64,000 bases of DNA from Sporobacter sp963675425 (GTDB taxonomy: Bacteria > Bacillota > Clostridia > Oscillospirales > Oscillospiraceae): assembly GCA_963675425.1 (NCBI GenBank), contig OY776214.1, positions 3,968,001 to 4,032,000 of the forward strand, given 5' to 3'. Under the pieces are notes generated by a model. The model saw only the letters and a program-made list of their open reading frames with translations. It was not told the origin of the DNA and did not search any database. The position numbers and the translations under genes were made by a program. Of the stretch, positions 16,023 to 23,684 are shown piece after piece (within the stretch, counting starts at the first letter, position 1; each line of letters opens with the position of its first letter).

Positions 16023-17096
16023 TCAATCCGGCAGTGTTTTTGGCGTCCGGATACCGTATCCGGTGATAATGTCATCCGCTTCTTCATCTGTGATCGTATA
16101 ACCGTATAGGTCTTTGTAAAACGAGGTCATTTCCTCTATCACATTAATATCAAAGCTGTCCGGATATAAAAGCTCGGCCAGCCATAAAATTGCCAGCGGC
16201 GTTTCGATGCTTGTCGGGTGCCCCCAGCGGGACAGCCCGATGGGCATTTGATAGACCTGCCGGTCTATCACGGCGCGCAGGCCCTGCCATTTGCTGTCGG
16301 TGAGAATGTAATCGGCAACGCCGCTTTCATTGGCGATGATGATATCGGGGTCCCAGTTATAAATCTGCTCCAGGGTGGCGTAGGCCTTGCCCTCGGTTAT
16401 ATTCAGCTGCGTATCCAAAGAAACGTTATTTACATCCATTAATGCAATCCAGTCGGCGCACAGGCTGCCGGGGTAATCCGTCCGGGCCGCCTCATTAACC
16501 GAATGATACAGCTTAACGGCCGGCTTGTCCGGCGTTTTCGGAACACCGCCCGCGGCAAGATCAATGCAGCTTTGATAGTAGGCCACATATTTACCGGCCA
16601 GCTCGTCGTTTTGAAGCGCCTGACCGAGAAGGGTGACGACCTGCATCTGCTCCGCCATGCTGGCGTATTTTACCACAATGTAGGGGACGCCGAGGGTATC
16701 AAGCTTGGCTTTTTCATCGCTGGCATACGTGTCGTCACCAATAATAATGAGGTCGGTCTTCAGCTCCAGCATCGTTTCCGCGTTGATGGTGCCGCTGGTC
16801 TTGACGACGACGGCGTCTTCAAGTGCCGGACAGATCGATTGGAGCAGCAGGTTTCGGCTGACGGCGTTGATGGTGGACGGCATACGGTCGCCATAGCCGA
16901 GCATCACGACGACCGGCGCGGCAAAGGCGTCCAGCACGCAGATACTCTGAGGGTCTGACGGTACGGTAACCTCCCGTCCCATCATATCCGTGATCCGGAT
17001 GCCGTCCCGAACGTCCGGGGCTCTGCCCGCGCAGGACGTTAAAAGCATAAAAACGCCTAATAAAATGATTATAGCAGGCAAGCATCTTTTTCTCAT
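16023..17096 (-). CDS. ABC importer substrate-binding lipoprotein (FecB/BtuF class)
   Basis: The product has 357 aa with a lipoprotein signal (MRKRCLPAIIILLGVFMLLTSC, lipobox LTSC near residue 22). The PF01497-type body includes RITDMMGREVTVPSDPQ, LELKTDLIIIGDD and NWDPDIIIANES. It binds the ligand outside the membrane. Ligands of this class include siderophores, cobalamin, haem and, in MolABC of Haemophilus, molybdate/tungstate. The AOR context makes a Mo/W-related ligand plausible but unproven. The ATG at 17096 has ATGGAGAC upstream; earlier in-frame starts would overlap the ATPase gene. Confidence 0.88.
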   Translation of the reverse strand: MRKRCLPAIIILLGVFMLLTSCAGRAPDVRDGIRITDMMGREVTVPSDPQSICVLDAFAAPVVVMLGYGDRMPSTINAVSRNLLLQSICPALEDAVVVKTSGTINAETMLELKTDLIIIGDDTYASDEKAKLDTLGVPYIVVKYASMAEQMQVVTLLGQALQNDELAGKYVAYYQSCIDLAAGGVPKTPDKPAVKLYHSVNEAARTDYPGSLCADWIALMDVNNVSLDTQLNITEGKAYATLEQIYNWDPDIIIANESGVADYILTDSKWQGLRAVIDRQVYQMPIGLSRWGHPTSIETPLAILWLAELLYPDSFDINVIEEMTSFYKDLYGYTITDEEADDIITGYGIRTPKTLPD

Positions 17097-17115
17097 CGTC
17101 TGTCTCCATCGTACG

Positions 17116-17925
17116 TCAGGCGGTTTCAAGAAGCATGACCCGCTTTCTGATCGTCCCCTTTTCATCGGAGTCGCTTAAAATTTTTGCCCTAACGCCGTAA
17201 ACCTCCAGAATGCTTTCCTCCGTTATGACCTCATCGGGTTCGCCGCAGCGCACAATGCTGCCGGCGGCCATCATGGCCACCTTAACCTTCAGGCCTTTAG
17301 CCGCCAGATAAAACGCGTGGTCCGGCGTGTGCGTGGCTATCACAGCCGTAATCCTCTCGGCGCGGCACTGGCTTACAACAGTTTCCAGAAACAGCAGCTC
17401 GTTTTTATAGTCCAGATGCGCCGTCGGCTCATCGAGCAGCATCAGCGGCGTTTTCTGTCCCAGGGCCCGGGCCAGAAGGACAAGCTGGATTTCCCCGCCG
17501 GAAAGCTGGTTGTAAGGCTTATCGGCATATCGGCCGATCCCAACTCGCTCAATCGCCCAATCACAGACCGCCTCATCTTCCTTCGTCGGCTTTCCAAACG
17601 TGCCGGCATACGCCGTGCGGCCCATGAGGACGATCTCACGGACCGTATATGGAAAGGTCGCGTCGTGGATTTGCGGAACGTAGGCAAGGATGCGGGCGAT
17701 TTCGTGCCGTTTATAGCGCTCAATGTCTTGCCCACACAAGAATATCTCACCGCCGCACGGCTTTTTAAGGCCCATCACGGCGTCAATCAGCGTCGTTTTG
17801 CCGCAGCCGTTGGGGCCCATCAGACATAAAATCTCACCGGACGCCACCGTCAGGCTCAGCCCGCTGAAAACGGTTTGCATCCCATAGGAAAAGGACAGCT
17901 CCCGGATCTCCAGAACACCGCTCAT
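17116..17925 (-). CDS. ABC importer ATPase (FecE/BtuD class)
   Basis: The 269-aa ATPase has Walker A GPNGCGKTT near residue 37, the signature LSGGEIQLVLLARAL near 137 and Walker B LMLLDEPTAHLD near 157. Its start overlaps the permease stop as ATGA. It energises the FecCD-type permease encoded immediately upstream. Confidence 0.93.
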   Translation of the reverse strand: MSGVLEIRELSFSYGMQTVFSGLSLTVASGEILCLMGPNGCGKTTLIDAVMGLKKPCGGEIFLCGQDIERYKRHEIARILAYVPQIHDATFPYTVREIVLMGRTAYAGTFGKPTKEDEAVCDWAIERVGIGRYADKPYNQLSGGEIQLVLLARALGQKTPLMLLDEPTAHLDYKNELLFLETVVSQCRAERITAVIATHTPDHAFYLAAKGLKVKVAMMAAGSIVRCGEPDEVITEESILEVYGVRAKILSDSDEKGTIRKRVMLLETA

Positions 17926-18926
17926 TGCCAGCCGCCCCCCTTCGTTTTTTTCAGCAGGTATACGAAAAACGGCGTGCCCACGACGGCTGTCAGGATGCCG
18001 ATGGGCACCTCTGTCGTCGTAATGTTTCTGGCGATGATATCGATCAGCACGAGAAAGGACGCGCCGAAGGAAATGCTCAGGGGTATCAGCTTGTTGTTAT
18101 CATTTCCGACGAGCATACGGCAGATATGCGGTATAACGAGACCGATCCAGCCGATGACACCACTGATGCAGACGGCTGACGCCGTGCTCAGGGTCGCGCC
18201 CCCAATAATGAGTCCCCTGTAAATCTTCACGTTGACGCCGAGGGCGGCGGCCTCCCGGTCGCCCATGGACAAAACATTAATTTTCCATCGGCATATGAAG
18301 ATGACGAGGATACCGACTGTCATGGGAATCAACGCCGCCAGGTGCGTATAGCTCACGGAAGCAAAGCTGCCCATCAGCCAGAAAGTGATGGCCGGCAGCT
18401 GCGAATATGCGTCGGCAACGAATTTCATGATGGACGTCAGCGCTCCGAAGAAGCTGGAGACAATCACACCGCCCAATATAAGCGTGACGTTCGGCGTAGT
18501 GCCGTAGATCCGGCCGGACAGATAGCTGAGGATAACGGCTAAAACAGCAAAGGAAAAGGACAGGATATACACCGGCGCGCCCGCGCCGAACAGCACAATG
18601 GCCAGTGCCGCGCCGAAGCCCGCACCGTTGGAGACGCCTAAAATCCCGGAATTGACAAGGGGATTTCTGAAAACGCCCTGAAATGCCGCACCGCTGACAG
18701 CAAGAGAGGCGCCCACAAAAGCGGACGCCAGCGTCCTGGGCAGGCGCAGCTGCCAGATGACGCTGTAGCTATCGGGCGTGGCAGACCCCGGCCTGAGCAG
18801 GACACTGAGCGTATCCGGAAGGCTGATCGTATAACGTCCGACAAAAAGACTGAGAAAAATCAGCAGCAGCGGCAGGAAAAACAGGCTTAAATACCATATG
18901 GATTTATGTTGATAGAGTCTAGTCAT
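17922..18926 (-). CDS. ABC importer permease (FecCD/BtuC class)
   Basis: The 334-aa protein is strongly hydrophobic with about ten helices and FecCD motifs (GASLAVSGAAFQGVFRNPL near residue 75; GVIGWIGLVIPHICRMLVG near 255). The ATG at 18926 is chosen because TGGAGGACGAA stands directly before it; the ATG 4 codons earlier would leave no site. It is the first gene of the operon and is preceded by a leader of about 240 nt with a strong RNA structure and a TTGACA promoter. Confidence 0.92.
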   Translation of the reverse strand: MTRLYQHKSIWYLSLFFLPLLLIFLSLFVGRYTISLPDTLSVLLRPGSATPDSYSVIWQLRLPRTLASAFVGASLAVSGAAFQGVFRNPLVNSGILGVSNGAGFGAALAIVLFGAGAPVYILSFSFAVLAVILSYLSGRIYGTTPNVTLILGGVIVSSFFGALTSIMKFVADAYSQLPAITFWLMGSFASVSYTHLAALIPMTVGILVIFICRWKINVLSMGDREAAALGVNVKIYRGLIIGGATLSTASAVCISGVIGWIGLVIPHICRMLVGNDNNKLIPLSISFGASFLVLIDIIARNITTTEVPIGILTAVVGTPFFVYLLKKTKGGGWQ

Positions 18927-18976
18927 TTCGTCCTCCATATGATGCGCCGGTTATTCTTCTGCCCAAAAGCAAAAGG

Positions 18977-19065
18977 CCTCCCCGGAAACCAGACGGCAGG
19001 TATTCGAAATAAACACTTTGCATTTTCAAAGTGTTACCGAATCTCCGTATGACTTCCCCGGGAGG
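18977..19065 (-). ncRNA. Structured leader RNA (candidate riboswitch) of the ABC importer operon
   Basis: On the minus strand an 89-nt segment folds into one long nested structure. The basal stem is 12 positions long (5' arm 19054-19065, 3' arm 18977-18988) with a single G-G mismatch. Inside are ACGG/CCGT, ATTCG/CGAAT, and a perfect 9-bp apical stem AACACTTTG/CAAAGTGTT. It ends about 50 nt before the permease start and is followed by a T-rich stretch. I cannot assign it to a known class by eye; the Moco/Wco riboswitch is the obvious candidate to test. Confidence 0.5.
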
Positions 19066-19177
19066 GCTCGTCCACCGCTCTCATGAAGAATGTTTTATGC
19101 CTAAATGTATGATACCGTCAGGAATTCATCCTAAAAAATTCCCGCCGGCAAGCGTCGTATCAGATTTTGCTTACAGT

Positions 19178-19207
19178 TATTTAAAAACGACAGGGAGCTT
19201 TTGTCAA
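19178..19207 (-). promoter_or_regulatory. Promoter of the ABC importer operon
   Basis: On the minus strand a perfect TTGACA (19202-19207) is followed after 17-18 nt by TTAAAT/TAAATA (19178-19184). The predicted start near 19170 leaves about 240 nt of leader before the permease. Nothing else is recognised between 19066 and 19177. Confidence 0.55.
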
Positions 19208-19232
19208 GCTTATTATTATCCGTACAGCCAGT

Positions 19233-20345
19233 TTACGGACAGCTGATAATCCCCTCCGACCAGAGACACGCCCCGCAGGTGGGCTTCATATTGCCCAGGC
19301 AGTCGCTGTGATTGTCGTCCCGGTTATCGCAGCCGCCGCAATGGATACACGGCGAAAATTCAAAATTCTTAACGCGCGCCCGGAACTCGGTATAGTTGCC
19401 GCTGTTCCAGATCTCGTCCAGCCGTTGTTTCTTAATGTTGCCGAATGAGTGATGGTAGATGATCCTTCTATGCTCTTCAAGATATGTCACCGCGCTGTGT
19501 AAAAGCGCCATACACGGGCTCACGTCCCCGTCATGGCGGACAAAGGCGTTGCCCTCCTCCACGAAGCGGCAGTATCTTTTCCGCCGCATCAGCGGCACGC
19601 CGTTAAACTCAATATTGCAGTCTGCGGCATAAAGCCCCAAAAGCCCCTCCCGCACGTCCGGCTGCTGCATATCCATCATCGGCAAATTGACGGAAGGATA
19701 CACGCCGCCAACATTCTGCGTGTACAGCTCCAGACTGACGATGCGGTTATAAAGGCTCTCCTCTAAAGAGCTCGCGTCCGTCGGAATAACGTTGGAGATA
19801 TTAATATCGTTAACTTTATGTTCAATCGCGAATTTCGCCAGCTGGCCCAGCTGGCGCACATTGCTTTTCATTGCGACAAACGCAATCCCCAGGCCGGCTG
19901 GGTCTTCCCTTTTAGAGCGCTCATTGTTGTATTTTGCAATATTGTTCTTAATCAGCGTAAAGCTGCTGTTTTGCCGGATATTTTCGTATCCCTCCGGCTC
20001 AAAGGAATCAACGGAAACCCAAAGCTTATGGAGGCCCGCGTCCAAAAGCCGGGCAGACATCTCATTAGACAGGAGCGTCCCATTGGTTAACAGCTCCACA
20101 CGGCAGTTTTTTGACGCCGCGTACTGAATCATTTCAATGATTTCCTTGTGAAAAAGCGGCTCGCCCATGCCGCCGAAAAATACCGTTTCAACATCGGACG
20201 GCATCGTATCGATCGCTTTCTTAAACACATCCCATTGCATATCGTCAAACGGCTCGTCGATCCATGTTTTCCTGAAGCACATGGTGCAGGCCAGATTACA
20301 GTTGGAGGTGGGCTCGATATAAAGTTTTTTCAGCGTGTCACTCAT
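19233..20345 (-). CDS. Radical SAM/SPASM protein, probable tungsten-oxidoreductase maturase
   Basis: The 370-aa product has the radical-SAM CNLACTMC (Cx3Cx2C) near residue 15, FFGGMGEPLFH near 56, and a C-terminal SPASM-like cysteine set (SPCMALLHS; SPCIHCGGCDNRDD; GACLWSEG). A radical-SAM family (TIGR04317, tungsten cofactor oxidoreductase maturase) is known to sit next to AOR-family genes, and this protein lies divergent to AOR copy 2 as expected. The start at 20345 gives MSDTLKKLYIEPTSNCN. In-frame starts up to 20459 exist, but the AGAAAGG site best serves 20345, with long spacing. Confidence 0.85.
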   Translation of the reverse strand: MSDTLKKLYIEPTSNCNLACTMCFRKTWIDEPFDDMQWDVFKKAIDTMPSDVETVFFGGMGEPLFHKEIIEMIQYAASKNCRVELLTNGTLLSNEMSARLLDAGLHKLWVSVDSFEPEGYENIRQNSSFTLIKNNIAKYNNERSKREDPAGLGIAFVAMKSNVRQLGQLAKFAIEHKVNDINISNVIPTDASSLEESLYNRIVSLELYTQNVGGVYPSVNLPMMDMQQPDVREGLLGLYAADCNIEFNGVPLMRRKRYCRFVEEGNAFVRHDGDVSPCMALLHSAVTYLEEHRRIIYHHSFGNIKKQRLDEIWNSGNYTEFRARVKNFEFSPCIHCGGCDNRDDNHSDCLGNMKPTCGACLWSEGIISCP

Positions 20346-20559
20346 AGTCTCGCGGCTGCCTTTCTTCAGAGTTGCTAAGCGTGCGCACAGCGAGTATATC
20401 ATATTGAGCCCCCATTTAAAACATCGTACGACAATACAGATAAAAGGCCCTATTTTCATAGATAATCCTATAGGTACCGTGTTACTCCGTATATTATAAT
20501 AAACGGATAAGCAAAGATGATACCAACACCAAAACGCTAAGAAAGGTCGGATTTTTTCT

Positions 20560-22428
20560 ATGTACGGTTATAACGGAAAGATACTGATCGTTGACCTGAC
20601 GGATCGTTCCTATGAAATTCAGGACCTGGACCCCCAGTGGGCGCATGATTATATCGGCGGCGTCACCCTCGGCGCGCGGTACTTGTATGAGCTGATGCCG
20701 GCCAAAACGCCTGTTTTCGCACCGGAGAGTGTCATCGGTTTCGTAACCGGACCCATGACCGGGACGAAAGCGCTGCTAAGCGCGAGAGTATCCGTTGTGT
20801 GCAAATCACCCGTCAATGATTTCTGGAACGATTCCAGCTGCGGCGGGTCCTTCGGCCCGCATATGCGAAAAGCCGGATACGACGGCATTTTCATAAAGGG
20901 CAAATCTGAAACACCGGTTTACATATATGTAAACGACGGTTCGGTCGAATTTCGCGACGCCGGACATCTGTGGGGCAAAATAACGAGCGAGGTGGAGGAT
21001 CTCATCCATAACGAGCTCGGCAAAGATGTAAGCATTATGCAAGCCGGCACAGCCGGCGAGCATCTGTCTTACATGGCCGCCATCATCAACGAAAAGCACC
21101 GCGCCGCCGGGCGGGGCGGCAGCGGGGCCGTCATGGGGTCAAAAAATCTGAAGGCGCTTGTCTGCCGGGGTACATCTAAGATTTCGGTCTTTGACGAAGC
21201 GGCACTTGTTGCCTGTAATAAGGAATGTATCGCCCATGGGTCCGAGGGCGGCAGGGGCGCCGGCGTCGTTGCCCAATTCAAGTCCACCGGCACCTCGGCG
21301 GAATACGATTCCTGCGTCCTTCTAGCGGACGCGCCCATCAAAAACTGGGCCGGCGCGCCGGACGATATGACGGAAGAGGAAATGGCAAACCTCACCGGTA
21401 TGATCATGGACCCCAGATTTAAGGTTGCCAAAACAGGCTGTGACAGCTGCTATATCAAATGCAGCGCCGTTTATAAAATCAACCGCGACAAATACCAGCT
21501 TGAGCATGCCGCCCGTCCGGAATACGAGTCTCTGGGCGCGTTCGGAAGCATGCTCCTAAACGGCGACGCGGAAACGGCCGTCATTCTCAATCACCTGTGC
21601 AATGAGTACGGCTACGACACACTCTCCTTTGGCGGCACGATCGCCTGGCTGATGGAGTGTTATAACAAAGGAATTTTCACGATTGACGATTTGGACGGCA
21701 TCGACCTCAAATGGGGCGATTCAAACGCCATTATTGCCATTGCCGAACGCATCTGTAGGTACGAAGGCATCGGCATCCCGCTCAATCTGGCCTCCCGCGC
21801 CGCCGCTGCGAAGCTCGGCAAGGGCCAGGAATGCGTTGTGACGGCCAGCGGCATTGAGCTGCCGATGCACGGCTCGCGGTTTAATCCCGGCCTCGCCCGC
21901 ATCTTTCAATACGACCCGACGCCTGGCCGCCACGTCAAGGGCGGACGCGGCGTGCCGTTCGGACACGCGCCGAATGACGTCAAGTATAATTACGAAAACA
22001 CCGGCAAGGACGACGCCGCCGGTCTGCTGGAATGGGAATTCACCAATTGCGCCGGCGTCTGCGGCTTTGGCAACTTCCTGCTCGCCCCGATGATCGCTGT
22101 CAAAATGGTGCAGGCCATAACGGGCTTCCAGTACACCGAGGAGCAGCTGACACAGTTTGCCTACCGTTCGTTTACCCTGCGCCACGCCTTTAACCTCCGC
22201 GAAGGTTACCGCCGGAAGGACTTTAAAATAGACGGGCGCGCCGTAGGCAAGCCGCCGCTTGAGGCCGGCCCGTTGGACGGCGTCACTGTTGACAACGAGA
22301 AGCTCGGCGATAATTTTTACGGCTATCTTGGCTGGGATATTGAAACAGCCATGCCGCCGGCCGACTTTATCCGGAAGCTGGGCGGTCTCGATTTCCTGCT
22401 AGACGATCTGTATCAAGAGGCAGTTTGA
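20560..22428 (+). CDS. aor: Tungsten-type aldehyde:ferredoxin oxidoreductase (AOR family), copy 2
   Basis: The product has 622 aa, exactly the length of copy 1, starting MYGYNGKILIVDLTDRSYEI. The cluster cysteines are in CDSCYIKC near residue 290 and GVCGFGNF near 505. RPEYESLGAFGS and DPTPGRHVKGGRG match copy 1. The two are clear paralogues but differ throughout, so they probably have different aldehyde or acid substrates. AAGAAAGG lies upstream of the ATG. It is divergent from the radical-SAM gene with a shared intergenic region of about 210 bp. Confidence 0.93.
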   Translation: MYGYNGKILIVDLTDRSYEIQDLDPQWAHDYIGGVTLGARYLYELMPAKTPVFAPESVIGFVTGPMTGTKALLSARVSVVCKSPVNDFWNDSSCGGSFGPHMRKAGYDGIFIKGKSETPVYIYVNDGSVEFRDAGHLWGKITSEVEDLIHNELGKDVSIMQAGTAGEHLSYMAAIINEKHRAAGRGGSGAVMGSKNLKALVCRGTSKISVFDEAALVACNKECIAHGSEGGRGAGVVAQFKSTGTSAEYDSCVLLADAPIKNWAGAPDDMTEEEMANLTGMIMDPRFKVAKTGCDSCYIKCSAVYKINRDKYQLEHAARPEYESLGAFGSMLLNGDAETAVILNHLCNEYGYDTLSFGGTIAWLMECYNKGIFTIDDLDGIDLKWGDSNAIIAIAERICRYEGIGIPLNLASRAAAAKLGKGQECVVTASGIELPMHGSRFNPGLARIFQYDPTPGRHVKGGRGVPFGHAPNDVKYNYENTGKDDAAGLLEWEFTNCAGVCGFGNFLLAPMIAVKMVQAITGFQYTEEQLTQFAYRSFTLRHAFNLREGYRRKDFKIDGRAVGKPPLEAGPLDGVTVDNEKLGDNFYGYLGWDIETAMPPADFIRKLGGLDFLLDDLYQEAV

Positions 22429-22480
22429 CCCGAAATCAAGAACACCCCTGCAATTTTCCATCCGTTACGCGACAAGCTGA

Positions 22481-22510
22481 AAGCCCCCATATCCGTGGAT
22501 ATGGGGGCTT
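22481..22510 (+). terminator. Terminator after AOR copy 2
   Basis: A perfect 12-bp stem (22481-22492 with 22499-22510) with a CCGTGG loop lies about 55 bp after the stop. It is followed by TATATA but no strong T-run. It could also serve the small minus-strand gene. Confidence 0.7.
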
Positions 22511-22555
22511 ATATATAGGCTGTTTTATCTTGTTTTCTCATACTCCGCCGCAGTC

Positions 22556-22720
22556 TCAAGAATAGAAGCGGTAATAGACGGCATTTTCAACGCTTGTGGG
22601 TCTTTTGCTCATCACCTCTTCGGCATTGCTGTGAAAACTGCCGTTTGAATACCAGTAATGGCCTTTTCCCAATTCGGAAAGAAGCTGATCCTGCGTGTAC
22701 ATGCTTAATAATTCGTCCAT
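22556..22720 (-). CDS. 54-aa small protein of unknown function
   Basis: The minus-strand reading begins MDELLSMYTQDQLLSELG, continues KGHYWYSNGSFHSNAEE and ends AVYYRFYS. It has a strong Shine-Dalgarno (AGAAAGGAGATAATA) 7 nt before the ATG, and good spacing from its neighbours. It is too short for usual ORF cut-offs. The composition is soluble and aromatic-rich with no signal or membrane helix. I do not recognise it. It is flanked by the AOR terminator and an AT-rich gap (22721-22954) in which I see no gene. Confidence 0.7.
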   Translation of the reverse strand: MDELLSMYTQDQLLSELGKGHYWYSNGSFHSNAEEVMSKRPTSVENAVYYRFYS

Positions 22721-22954
22721 TATTATCTCCTTTCTGTTCGGGGACAGCCAGACTTGCTGCTGTCCAAAAAGCTTGTTGCGTTGAAAAGTTTCATGGGGAG
22801 AAACAATTTCATATACATCATAGCATATTATACAAATTACACAATAATAATTTATTATTTAACGTATTTATTATTATTGTTCACAACTTTTTTTGCGTTC
22901 CCAAAAAGTTTATCTATAAATTAACTATCCCATTGGTGACCAATTGTGTCCGGG

Positions 22955-22991
22955 CTTTATCGACAGCTTGAGCCCCGCCTCCGGCGGGGCT
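22955..22991. terminator. GC hairpin abutted by one end of the 222-bp element family
   Basis: A perfect 9-bp stem AGCCCCGCC/GGCGGGGCT (22971-22991) lies downstream of the minus-strand VOC gene. It is directly preceded by CTTTATCGACAGCTTG (22955-22970), nearly the right end of the element at 34584-34599. No left end is visible, so this is a solo end or remnant. Confidence 0.55.
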
Positions 22992-23017
22992 GTGTGCGCG
23001 GCTTATTCCACAGTATA

Positions 23018-23401
23018 CTAAATCTGCATGATCTGTATTAGGTTGCCGCAGGTGTCATCAAAAACAGCCATAGTGACGTTGTCCGTTTCTGTCGGCGCCA
23101 CCGTAAAATGCACGCCGAGTCCCCCTAATCTCTCGTACTCCCGACGAATATCGGAAACGCCAAACATTGTTGCGGGGATACCGTCTGCAAACATTGCCTG
23201 CTGTAACTCCTTGGCCGCGGGATAGACATTGGGCTCCAGCACGAGCTCAGCGCCATTTTGATCGTTTGGGGAAACGAGCGTGATCCACCTGAATTCTCCG
23301 ATCGGAACATCCTGCTTTACTTTAAAGCCCAAGGTTTCCACATAAAACTTCAAGGCCCTTTCCTGATCTTCTACAAATAAGTTTGTAACGATAATTTTCA
23401 T
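23018..23401 (-). CDS. VOC (glyoxalase/bleomycin-resistance fold) family protein
   Basis: The 127-aa protein has the paired beta-alpha-beta-beta-beta layout of the family: VTNLFVEDQERALKFYVETL at the N-terminus, FRWITLVSP, and a final FDDTCGNLIQIMQI. The last motif usually supplies a metal-ligand Glu, here replaced by Asn-Leu. Such proteins are typically stand-alone dioxygenase- or resistance-like members with unknown substrate. GGAGGAGAAAGT precedes the ATG. The minus-strand terminator at 22971-22991 ends the unit. Confidence 0.85.
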   Translation of the reverse strand: MKIIVTNLFVEDQERALKFYVETLGFKVKQDVPIGEFRWITLVSPNDQNGAELVLEPNVYPAAKELQQAMFADGIPATMFGVSDIRREYERLGGLGVHFTVAPTETDNVTMAVFDDTCGNLIQIMQI

Positions 23402-23684
23402 ACTTTCTCCTCCACAGATTATTAAAATAACTGTTTGCTATCCTGCCGAACCAGGACAGCCCGCGTTGCAGCCAACAAGCAGTCCGCTGAGTTGGTTGTT
23501 GTTTTCTTGTCGGTTTTCTATACAACCTTACGTCATTTTTCACCTAAAAATAGATCATTTTTTGATTTTTTAATCCCAGACTAATTATTCATTCATAATG
23601 TAGCGATAGAAAGGTTAGAAACGCAACTGACAAGCGAGTATTTCTTATTTATCCTGCTGAAATTTCAAGGAGATGAACAACATT

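Noticed and set aside
15678..16101. Several plus-strand frames opposite the TiaS-like gene.
   Set aside because: They are antisense shadows of an operonic gene with clear motif and coupling evidence.
22594..22971. 125-codon plus-strand frame.
   Set aside because: It overlaps the better supported 54-aa minus-strand gene, lacks a ribosome site and runs into an AT-rich gap.
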